From an uncultured Synechococcus sp. (GTDB lineage Bacteria; Cyanobacteriota; Cyanobacteriia; PCC-6307; Cyanobiaceae): a DNA stretch of 6,060 nucleotides. The notes beneath the pieces are model-generated. The model was not told the origin of the DNA. It worked only from the letters and a program-made list of their open reading frames with translations, and ran no database searches. Each line of letters starts with the position of its first letter. The stretch's first letter is position 1. The DNA lies in contig CALJTZ010000396.1 in assembly GCA_937975655.1 (NCBI GenBank), forward strand, positions 1-6,060. The letters run 5' to 3'. Shown here one piece after another: positions 1-5,934 of the stretch. The translations under genes and the position numbers were made by a program.

Positions 1-51
1 AGATCTACACAGGCGAAGACACTCTTTCCCTACACGACGCTCTTCCGATCT
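1..51 (+). other. Illumina TruSeq i5-side adapter (library contaminant)
   Basis: This is synthetic sequence left on the end of the contig. Bases 1-10 are the last ten bases of the P5 flow-cell segment. Bases 11-18 (AGGCGAAG) sit exactly where the i5 index belongs and match the index I recall as D505. Bases 19-51 are the 33-base read-1 sequencing primer site ending in CTCTTCCGATCT. The order and spacing are exact, so chance is ruled out. Genomic sequence starts at about base 52, and no gene start or regulatory site should be inferred across the junction. Confidence 0.98.
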
Positions 52-101
52 TCCCGTTGGCGGCTTCGGCGGCCGGCCCGGCGTTTGTTTCGTCTTCTGT
101 G

Positions 102-794
102 ATGACCACCACCCACCCCGGCTCCATCTCCGATCACGCCAACCAGGCCGATGCCGCCCTGCGCAAGGGCTTCGGTCCACGGGTGCGCAAGCTCCATGCC
201 CGGATCGGCAAGGCCCACCACCAGGCCGAGGGCATGGTGTTCTCCAAGGCCCTGCTGGATGGGCAGGCCACGCCTCTGCAGCTGGTGGCCCTGATGCGGG
301 CGCTCAAGCCCGCCTACGCCTTGCTGGAGCAGCAGGTGCCTGAGCTGGCCTCGGCCCTCGGGGCTTCGGCCTCCCCCTGGCCATCGCTGGCGCGCTCTGT
401 GGCCCTTGACCACGACCTTTCGATCCTGGCCCAGCTGCCCGCCACGCCCGCCTCAGCGGCGGCGGCGATCTGGCTGGAGCAGCTGCGGGTGCTGGCCCAG
501 CAGGCTCCCCACCGCCTGATGGCCCATGTGTATGTGCGCTACGGCGGCGACCTCTCCGGCGGCCAGCAGCTGGCCCAGCAGGCCAATGCCATCCTCGAGC
601 GCCATGGCCTGCCGGCCCTGAGCTTCTGGGCCTTCGATCGCCCGACGACTGAGCTCAAGCAGGCCCTTCACGATGCCTTTGAGCAGTTCGATCTCTCCCC
701 TCAGGAGGAGGAGGAGTTGCTGGAGGAAGCCGAGTCGGCGTTCCACGCCACCCAGCGCCTGCTGGCTGAGCTGGCCGACCTGCCGCCGGCCTGA
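102..794 (+). CDS. ho: Heme oxygenase (biliverdin-producing), probably the low-oxygen HO2-type paralogue
   Basis: A soluble enzyme that opens heme to biliverdin IX-alpha, CO and iron using reduced ferredoxin. In cyanobacteria this supplies biliverdin for phycobilins. The product is 230 residues, close to the usual ~240. The proximal heme-ligand histidine is probably H39, in KAHHQAE. The distal-helix signature YVRYGGDLSGGQ spans residues 144-155 and keeps the two glycines that contact heme (G149, G153) and the catalytic Asp (D150). The usual Leu of the RYLGDLSGG motif is Gly here (G148). The C-terminus is a Glu-rich helix (EEEELLEEAE). I chose the ATG at 102. An in-frame TTG at 57 lies six bases from adapter sequence and cannot be trusted. 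No Shine-Dalgarno is visible, but the ATG overlaps a TGA (100-102) of another frame that may be the end of a lost upstream gene. The N-terminus is about 20 residues longer than Synechocystis HO1. The hemN gene follows after 37 bp, which suggests the ho2-type gene of a low-oxygen operon rather than housekeeping ho1; that assignment is inference. Confidence 0.92.
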   Translation: MTTTHPGSISDHANQADAALRKGFGPRVRKLHARIGKAHHQAEGMVFSKALLDGQATPLQLVALMRALKPAYALLEQQVPELASALGASASPWPSLARSVALDHDLSILAQLPATPASAAAAIWLEQLRVLAQQAPHRLMAHVYVRYGGDLSGGQQLAQQANAILERHGLPALSFWAFDRPTTELKQALHDAFEQFDLSPQEEEELLEEAESAFHATQRLLAELADLPPA

Positions 795-832
795 TCGGTT
801 CCATTTGCGCTCTCCCCACTCCCATCCGTTCC

Positions 833-2197
833 ATGCCCTCCACCGCTACACCATCCCGTCTCAGCCCGATCGAACTGCTGCTCAAGTACGACAAGCCGGT
901 GCCGCGCTACACCAGCTACCCCACGGCGGCGGCCTTCAGCCCGGCGGTGGGCGCGGACCAGCTGGCGGCGCAATCGGCCCAGCCCAGCAGCGATCCCCTC
1001 TCGCTGTATGTGCATGTGCCGTTCTGTCGCCATGCCTGCTGGTATTGCGGCTGCAACCGGGTCACCACCCAGCTGGGCTCGAAGGTGGTGGCGCCCTATC
1101 TGGCGGCCCTGGCCAAGGAGCTGGAGCTGGTGAGCGCCGCCACGCCCCAGCGGCGGCGGCTGGCGCAACTGCATTGGGGTGGGGGCACCCCCAACTACCT
1201 CAATGCCGAGGAAACGCGGACGCTGTGGGGCTTGATCGAGCAGCACTTCGATCTGGAGCCCGATCTGGAGGCCTCGATCGAGGTGAACCCGGAGTTCCTC
1301 AGCCGAGATGACGCCCTGCAGTTGCGGCGCCTGGGCTTCAACCGGATCAGTTTTGGCATTCAGGACGCCAACCCCGAGGTGCAGAGGGCGGTGAACCGGG
1401 TGGTGCCGGTGGAGCAGTTGCGCCGCGCCATGGAGTGGTTGCGGGAGGCCGAGTTCGACAGCGTGAACGTGGATCTGATCTGCGGGCTGCCGCTTCAGAC
1501 CCCCGAGCGCTTCCGTACCACCCTGGAGCTCGTGCGTGAGCTACGGCCCGATCGCATCTCCCTGTTCTCCTTTGCCTACCTGCCGGAGCTGTTGCCCCTG
1601 CAGCGCAGGATCGCAGCCGAAGACCTGCCCAGCCAGCGGGAGCGGATCACGATGCTGGAGGCTTCCAACCAGTTGCTCACGGCCCATGGCTACGACGCCA
1701 TCGGCATGGACCACTACGCCCTCAGCGGCGACAGCCTGGCGATCGCCGCCCGAGAGGGCACGCTGCATCGCAATTTCCAGGGCTACACCACCGGTGGGGA
1801 GCTGGATCTGCTGGGTGTGGGGCCCACCGCCATCAGCCAGTTCCCGCATCTGTTCTGTCAGAACCAGCGGGATCTCAAGGCCTATTACTCGGCTCTGGAG
1901 GCCGGTCATCTGCCGGTGGAGCGGGGCCTGGAGGTGCAGGATCCCGACGTGCTGGAGCGGCGCGACCTGATCAAGCAGGTGATGTGTCACTTCCAGGTGA
2001 GCGTGGAGCTGGAGCGCTTTGCCTGCGAATGGCGCGACCTGCAGGATCTCGCCGCCGATGGCCTGGTGCAGCTCCAGGAGCACGCTGGCGTGGGGGAGGT
2101 GCGGGTGACGTCTCAGGGCCGCTGGTTGATCCGCAGCATTGCCGCGGTGTTTGACCCGGAGCAGCGACGGCGGGCCAGCGGGTCGCGGCTGGTGTGA
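833..2197 (+). CDS. hemN: Oxygen-independent coproporphyrinogen III oxidase (radical SAM)
   Basis: A cytosolic radical SAM enzyme that decarboxylates coproporphyrinogen III to protoporphyrinogen IX without O2, replacing the O2-dependent HemF in heme and chlorophyll synthesis when oxygen is low. The 454 residues match true HemN (E. coli about 457). The [4Fe-4S] motif CxxxCxxC is C65-C69-C72, followed by C74, inside HVPFC...YCGC. SAM-binding elements follow: GGGTP (116-120), SIEVNP (148-153) and GFNRISFGIQD (168-178). The C-terminal HemN domain carries GMDHYA (291-296) and HRNFQGYTT (312-320). These last two motifs separate genuine HemN from the shorter HemW-like proteins that lack decarboxylase activity. 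The ATG at 833 gives the expected N-terminus leading into PRYTSYPTA, though no Shine-Dalgarno is visible. The heme oxygenase gene lies 37 bp upstream. In Synechocystis, chlA-II, ho2 and hemN form a micro-oxic operon under ChlR; the same control here is inferred, since the promoter is outside the window. Confidence 0.97.
   Translation: MPSTATPSRLSPIELLLKYDKPVPRYTSYPTAAAFSPAVGADQLAAQSAQPSSDPLSLYVHVPFCRHACWYCGCNRVTTQLGSKVVAPYLAALAKELELVSAATPQRRRLAQLHWGGGTPNYLNAEETRTLWGLIEQHFDLEPDLEASIEVNPEFLSRDDALQLRRLGFNRISFGIQDANPEVQRAVNRVVPVEQLRRAMEWLREAEFDSVNVDLICGLPLQTPERFRTTLELVRELRPDRISLFSFAYLPELLPLQRRIAAEDLPSQRERITMLEASNQLLTAHGYDAIGMDHYALSGDSLAIAAREGTLHRNFQGYTTGGELDLLGVGPTAISQFPHLFCQNQRDLKAYYSALEAGHLPVERGLEVQDPDVLERRDLIKQVMCHFQVSVELERFACEWRDLQDLAADGLVQLQEHAGVGEVRVTSQGRWLIRSIAAVFDPEQRRRASGSRLV
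1739..1746. repeat. HIP1 octamer (GCGATCGC)
   Basis: A perfect copy of the palindrome that is highly over-represented in many cyanobacterial genomes. It lies inside the hemN coding region, where it encodes an Ala-Ile-Ala stretch. It helps to place the organism but has no gene-level meaning here. Confidence 0.6.
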
Positions 2198-2251
2198 CGT
2201 CAACGCCCCTCAGCGTGGCTACGGTCCGGAGGTAGCGGCCCGGGTTCGGTT

Positions 2252-4957
2252 GTGCTGCTCTCCGCCTCTCGGCCGATCGCGAGCCTCAGTGTCGCGGAAG
2301 CCCTGGCGACCCTCCGCAGCAGACCTGAGGGCCTCAACGCAGCGGAGGCCGCTCTGCGCCTGGAGCGCTTTGGCGCGAACCGCCTGCCCCAGATCCAGCG
2401 CAGGCCACTGCTGTGGCGTTTCACCGATCAGCTGCGCCATTTCATGGCGTTGTTGCTCTGGGCGGCCGGTGGCATGGCCTTTCTGGCAGGCACTCCCGAA
2501 CTGGGCTGGGCGATCTGGAGCGTGGTGCTGATCAACGCCATTTTCAGTTTCTGGCAGGAATTTCAGGCCGAGCGCACCCTGCTGGCCCTCACCCAGGTGC
2601 TGCCGCGGCAGGTGCGGGGCTGGCGCGATGGTGCGCTGGTGGCCCTGGCTGCCGACAGCCTGGTGCCGGGTGATCTGATCGACCTGGAGGAAGGGGATCA
2701 CGTGCCTGCCGATTGCCGGGTGTTGCAGGCGGCGGGGCTCTACCTGGATGTGTCGGTGCTCACCGGTGAATCGCTCCCGGTGGCCCGCAGCAGTGAGCCG
2801 GTGGCCCAGAGACTGAAGACTTCCGAAGCCCAGAACCTGCTGCCGGCAGGCACCACCGTGGCGGCCGGCCGGGCACGAGCCCTCGTGTACGCCACCGGCG
2901 CGGAGACGGAATTCGGCCAGGTGGCTCACCTCACCGCCAGCACCGTGCGCTCCCCAAGCACCCTGGAGCTGCAGGTGGGTCGCATCGTCCACACCATCAC
3001 CACCATCGCGGTGTCGATGGGAGCGCTCACGTTCGTGGCCAGCCTCCTGGTCGTGGGCATGACGCCGCTGGAGAGCCTGGTGTTCGCCATCGGCATCATC
3101 GTGGCCAATGTCCCCGAGGGACTCCTGCCCACGGTGACCTTGGCCCTGGCCCTGGCGGTGCAGCGCATGGCCCGGGAGAACGCCCTGGTGCGCCGCCTAT
3201 CGGCGGTGGAAACCCTCGGTGCGGTGAGTGTGGTCTGTACCGACAAGACCGGCACACTCACGGCCAATGCCATGGCGGTTCGGGACACCTGGACCACCAA
3301 TCCAACCCTGCTGCTGCTGGGATCGGCCCTGTGCTCCAACGCCTCTCTGGGGGTTGGCGATCCCACGGAAACGGCTCTGCTGCAGGCGGCGATGCAGGCC
3401 GGCATCGCCCTGGAGCAGGAACGGCAACGGCTCCCGCGCCTGCAGGAGCTGCCCTTCGATTCCGAGCGCCGCATGATGACGGTGCTGCTGCAGTGGGCGT
3501 GCGACCCGCGTTGGCCGGAGCCGGTGGAGGCCATGGCCTTCACCAAGGGCGCGCCGCTGGAGGTGCTGCGCTGCTGCGACCGCTGGCTCAAGGCCGGTCA
3601 GGCCTTGCCGATCACGGCCGCCGATCGCGATGTGGTGGTGTCGGCTAATGATGTGATGGCCCGCCAGGGCTATCGGGTGCTTGCCCTGGCCTGCCGGCCG
3701 CTGGCCACGGCAGTGCCGCAGCTGGAGCAGCAGCTGGTGTTTGTGGGGCTGGTGGGGCTTTACGACCCGCCGCGGCAGGGGGTTTCCCAGGCGATCGCCG
3801 CCTGCCACAGCGCGGGCATCAAGGTCACCATGGTGACCGGCGACTACGGCCTCACGGCCCAGGCCATCGCCCGCCAGATCGGGCTGCTCGATGGTCCGGC
3901 CCATGGGGGTGCCGATCCGGTGCGGGTGGTTAACGGCGACGATCTGGAGCGGCTCAGTGATGTGCAGCTGCGCCAGGTGATCAAGTACCGCTCCCGCCTC
4001 GTGTTTGCCCGCATGGCGCCGGAGCAGAAGCTCCGGCTGGTGCAGGCCTACAAGGCCCTCGGCGAGGTGGTGGCCGTGACCGGCGATGGCGTAAACGATG
4101 CCCCCGCCCTGCGGGCGGCGGATGTGGGCCTGGCCATGGGGCGGAACGGCACCGCCGTGGCCCGCGAAGCCGCCGACATCGTGCTGCTCGACGACAACTT
4201 CGCCACGATCGTGAGTGCGGTGCGTCACGGCCGAGCCGTGTATCAGAACATCCGCAAATTCATCACCTACATCCTGGCTTCGAACGTGCCCGAGGTGGCT
4301 CCATTCCTGGCGATGCTCACCCTGCGGATCCCGGCGGCGCTCACGGTGCTGCAGATCCTGGCGGTGGACCTGGGCACCGATCTGTTGCCGGCTCTGGGCC
4401 TGGGGGCGGAGCCGCCGGAGCCGGATGTGATGGCCGCGCCGCCGCGGCGGGTGGGGGAGGCGATGCTGAATCGGCCCTTGATGCTGCGGGCCTACCTGTT
4501 CCTGGGGCTGCTGGAGGCGGTGTTCGCCATGGCGGGCTATCTGCTCACCTGGCGTAGCCATGGTGTTGGCCTGCAGGAGTTGCAGGAGTTGGCCCCGGAT
4601 CTGCTGCGCCACACGGCCGCGGCCCCGGTGTTGGCCATTCAGCGGCAGGCTTCCGCGGTGACCCTGGGGGCGATTGTGTTCGGCCAGATCGGCACCCTGC
4701 TGGCCTGCCGCTCCGATTGGAAGTCGATCCGGCGCTTGCCGCTGCGGGTCAATCCCTGGATCTGGCTCGGGATTGTTAGTGAAGTGCTCGTCTACAGCGG
4801 GTTGCTGTTCATCCCGGTGGTTGCTGAAACCTTCCAACTGGCACCGATCCCGCCAGAGTTGTGGTGGTGGTTGCTGATCTGCACTCCAGCACTGCTGCTG
4901 GCTGATGAAGCCCGCAAAGGGTGGGTGCGTCGTTCTTCCCTGAGACCGGGCCGATGA
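2252..4957 (+). CDS. Cation-transporting P-type ATPase, P-IIC (Na+/K+-ATPase-like) subgroup
   Basis: An inner-membrane cation pump driven by ATP through a phospho-aspartate intermediate. The 901 residues hold the full P2 architecture: A-domain TGES (171-174), phosphorylation site DKTGT (D331), N-domain KGAP (K432), DPPR (505-508), TGD (529-531) and hinge TGDGVND (610-616). Ten membrane segments can be placed near residues 63-82, 84-103, 246-269, 273-303, 671-691, 697-718, 744-766, 802-819, 835-857 and 869-886. Ion-site motifs follow Na+/K+-ATPase more than SERCA: VANVPEGLLPT in M4 (E289), SNVPE in M5 (S677, N678, E681), DLGTD in M6 (D706, D710), plus DEARK at the C-terminus. The region between D331 and K432 is about 101 residues, shorter than in animal Na+/K+ or Ca2+ pumps. 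No beta subunit gene is visible. The start is GTG, the only start codon in frame after the hemN stop; a GGAGG at 2228-2232 is 19 bases away, too far for a normal ribosome site. The stop overlaps the next start (ATGA). The transported ion (Na+, K+, Ca2+ or other) cannot be fixed from sequence alone. Confidence 0.95.
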   Translation: MLLSASRPIASLSVAEALATLRSRPEGLNAAEAALRLERFGANRLPQIQRRPLLWRFTDQLRHFMALLLWAAGGMAFLAGTPELGWAIWSVVLINAIFSFWQEFQAERTLLALTQVLPRQVRGWRDGALVALAADSLVPGDLIDLEEGDHVPADCRVLQAAGLYLDVSVLTGESLPVARSSEPVAQRLKTSEAQNLLPAGTTVAAGRARALVYATGAETEFGQVAHLTASTVRSPSTLELQVGRIVHTITTIAVSMGALTFVASLLVVGMTPLESLVFAIGIIVANVPEGLLPTVTLALALAVQRMARENALVRRLSAVETLGAVSVVCTDKTGTLTANAMAVRDTWTTNPTLLLLGSALCSNASLGVGDPTETALLQAAMQAGIALEQERQRLPRLQELPFDSERRMMTVLLQWACDPRWPEPVEAMAFTKGAPLEVLRCCDRWLKAGQALPITAADRDVVVSANDVMARQGYRVLALACRPLATAVPQLEQQLVFVGLVGLYDPPRQGVSQAIAACHSAGIKVTMVTGDYGLTAQAIARQIGLLDGPAHGGADPVRVVNGDDLERLSDVQLRQVIKYRSRLVFARMAPEQKLRLVQAYKALGEVVAVTGDGVNDAPALRAADVGLAMGRNGTAVAREAADIVLLDDNFATIVSAVRHGRAVYQNIRKFITYILASNVPEVAPFLAMLTLRIPAALTVLQILAVDLGTDLLPALGLGAEPPEPDVMAAPPRRVGEAMLNRPLMLRAYLFLGLLEAVFAMAGYLLTWRSHGVGLQELQELAPDLLRHTAAAPVLAIQRQASAVTLGAIVFGQIGTLLACRSDWKSIRRLPLRVNPWIWLGIVSEVLVYSGLLFIPVVAETFQLAPIPPELWWWLLICTPALLLADEARKGWVRRSSLRPGR
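3791..3798. repeat. HIP1 octamer (GCGATCGC)
   Basis: Second perfect copy of the cyanobacterial HIP1 palindrome, inside the P-type ATPase gene just after the DPPR motif, coding for Ala-Ile-Ala. Confidence 0.6.
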
Positions 4958-5658
4958 GCCGCATAGCTCCGCTGTGGAGGGATCGCCGGGAGGCTGGCCG
5001 CCAGTTGGCCAGATATCTGGCGGCCTGGCGTGGCCACCCGCAGGCCCTGGTGATCGGCTTGCCCCGCGGTGGCGTGGCCGTGGCGGCTGAAGTGGCCGAG
5101 CAGCTTGATCTGCCCATGGCCAGCTGGGCTGTGCGCAAGCTGGCCCACCCCGCTGCGCCGGAGGTGGCCGTGGGTGCGATTGCTCCAGGAGGGGTGCTGA
5201 TCTGGGATGAGCCCTACCTGCGCCAGCTCCATCTCGACCCATTACTGCGTCGTCAGCTGGTGGCCCAGCAGGACGATGAATTGCGCCGGCGCCAGCGTCT
5301 GTTCGGCGATCCGTTGCCCTCGTCTTTGCGGGGGCGCCCGTTGCTGGTGGTCGACGACGGCGTCGCCACAGGACTCACCGTGCGGGCGGCGTTGGAGTCG
5401 TTACGGCAGGCCAAGCCGGCCCACTTGCTGCTGGCGGTGCCGGTGATTGATCAACTGGTGGCGGCTCGGCTGCGGCCCCTGGTGGATGAGCTGGTGGCCC
5501 TGGCTGAGGTGGATGGGTTGATGGCCGTGGGCGCCTGGTACGAACGCTTTGAGCAGCTCGATGACGCCCAGGTGAAGGCCCTCATGGACGCTGGTAGGCG
5601 GGATCGACCCAGCAGCGTGGCAGAGATTCCTCCGAGGGGAACAGCAGGTCTGCCTTGA
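4954..5658 (+). CDS. Phosphoribosyltransferase-domain protein
   Basis: A predicted soluble protein of 234 residues with a type I phosphoribosyltransferase fold. The PRPP-binding loop DDGVATGLT is at residues 134-142, with two acidic residues followed by the Thr-Gly loop, after the hydrophobic strand PLLVV. The N-terminal half has DRREAGRQLA (10-19), GLPRGGVAVAAEVA (35-48) and VRKLAHPAAPEVAVGAIA (60-77), which I recognise from the group of standalone and fused PRT proteins exemplified by mycobacterial Rv0571c. The substrate of this group is not established, so no purine or pyrimidine salvage role should be assumed. The ATG overlaps the ATPase stop by ATGA and lacks a clear Shine-Dalgarno, which suggests translation by termination-reinitiation. 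An in-frame GTG at 4921 inside the ATPase gene is a less likely start. The fold seems to end near residue 213 (VKALMDAG). The last ~21 residues look like unselected read-through antisense to the minus-strand gene at 5582-5791. Confidence 0.9.
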   Translation: MSRIAPLWRDRREAGRQLARYLAAWRGHPQALVIGLPRGGVAVAAEVAEQLDLPMASWAVRKLAHPAAPEVAVGAIAPGGVLIWDEPYLRQLHLDPLLRRQLVAQQDDELRRRQRLFGDPLPSSLRGRPLLVVDDGVATGLTVRAALESLRQAKPAHLLLAVPVIDQLVAARLRPLVDELVALAEVDGLMAVGAWYERFEQLDDAQVKALMDAGRRDRPSSVAEIPPRGTAGLP

Positions 5659-5791
5659 GGAAGGCGTCGGGGTCCTGCAGTTCCTCACCGGCATGCAACC
5701 GGCCCTGCACGGCGGTGGCGAAGGGATCAAAGAGCTGTTGGAGATTGATCACCTCCACCAGGGAGCCGTCCTGGCGGGTTTTGAGGAACAT
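5582..5791 (-). CDS. Small conserved hypothetical protein (picocyanobacterial type)
   Basis: A 69-residue soluble, acidic protein with no signal peptide or membrane segment. Readable segments include SLVEVINLQQLFDPF (10-24), GRLHAGEELQDPDAF (30-44) and, near the end, LPRCWVDPAY. From memory, small Synechococcus/Prochlorococcus hypothetical proteins share the HAGEE-QDP and FPS-E-LP-CW features, sometimes loosely annotated as acetyltransferase. It is far too short for a GNAT domain, so I give no function. Support for a real gene: an ATG with GGAG seven bases upstream on the minus strand (5799-5802), the best ribosome site in the window; protein-like composition; and a motif-rich sequence unlike the Arg/Pro/Gly-rich shadow frames here. 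It is convergent with the phosphoribosyltransferase gene and overlaps its 3' end by 77 bp. The family match is recalled, not searched. Confidence 0.75.
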   Translation of the reverse strand: MFLKTRQDGSLVEVINLQQLFDPFATAVQGRLHAGEELQDPDAFLKADLLFPSEESLPRCWVDPAYQRP

Positions 5792-5798
5792 GGCACTA

Positions 5799-5802
5799 CT
5801 CC
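5799..5802 (-). promoter_or_regulatory. Ribosome binding site of the small minus-strand gene
   Basis: On the minus strand GGAG is followed by seven bases and then ATG. This supports the start at 5791 for the 69-residue protein. None of the plus-strand genes in the window has a comparably placed Shine-Dalgarno. Confidence 0.65.
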
Positions 5803-5822
5803 AAAGCCTGTGTTCCCGTTGT

Positions 5823-5838
5823 AGTGGTCAGAACCACT
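5823..5838 (-). other. Short perfect hairpin at the end of the small ORF
   Basis: AGTGGT (5823-5828) and ACCACT (5833-5838) form a six-base-pair stem with a four-base loop. On the minus strand the hairpin covers the TGA at 5830-5828 and lies about 20 bases before the ribosome site of the 69-residue gene. There is no T-run after it, so it is not a standard terminator. It may be chance, an operator or a leader structure. Confidence 0.25.
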
Positions 5839-5899
5839 CGGACACAGCTGCGGAGGCGGGATTGGTGTGATCTTCCGGGGTGGTGCGCTCGAACTCCAT
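5828..5899 (-). CDS. Doubtful small ORF, 23 residues (33 from an upstream GTG)
   Basis: From the ATG at 5899 this frame reads a 23-residue peptide, with an acidic first half (MEFERTTPEDH) and an AAVSEWF end. From the GTG at 5929 it gains ten mostly hydrophobic residues. Its amino-acid mix is less Arg/Pro/Gly-rich than typical shadow frames here, and it lies upstream of the small gene at 5582-5791 on the same strand. Against it: no Shine-Dalgarno before either start, very short length, and no family I recognise. It could be a real micro-peptide, a leader peptide, or a decayed 3' end of a longer gene; the frame continues open upstream to 6016 with low-quality sequence. Confidence 0.25.
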   Translation of the reverse strand: MEFERTTPEDHTNPASAAVSEWF

Positions 5900-5934
5900 G
5901 CTGGTGCTGCGCACCGTCAAGAAGACCACGGCCT

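Noticed and set aside
57..101. Extension of heme oxygenase to a TTG at 57
   Set aside because: It starts six bases after adapter sequence and adds an Ala/Ser-rich stretch with no family support; the ATG at 102 suffices.
673..1311. 212-codon plus-strand frame across the ho-hemN junction
   Set aside because: It overlaps two firmly identified genes in another frame, and its composition (Gly, Ala, Arg, Pro) is typical of a shadow frame.
2198..2251. Terminator or riboswitch between hemN and the ATPase gene
   Set aside because: No stable hairpin with a T-run was found in these 54 bases, and the space is too short for a known riboswitch class.
2219..2992. 257-codon minus-strand frame over the start of the ATPase gene
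   Set aside because: Antisense to conserved ATPase sequence including TGES, with His/Gln/Gly-rich content and no motif.
3197..5242. 681-codon open frame on the minus strand
   Set aside because: It is antisense to the ATPase and PRT genes, rich in Arg, His, Gln and Pro, and has no recognisable motif: a GC-rich third-position shadow.
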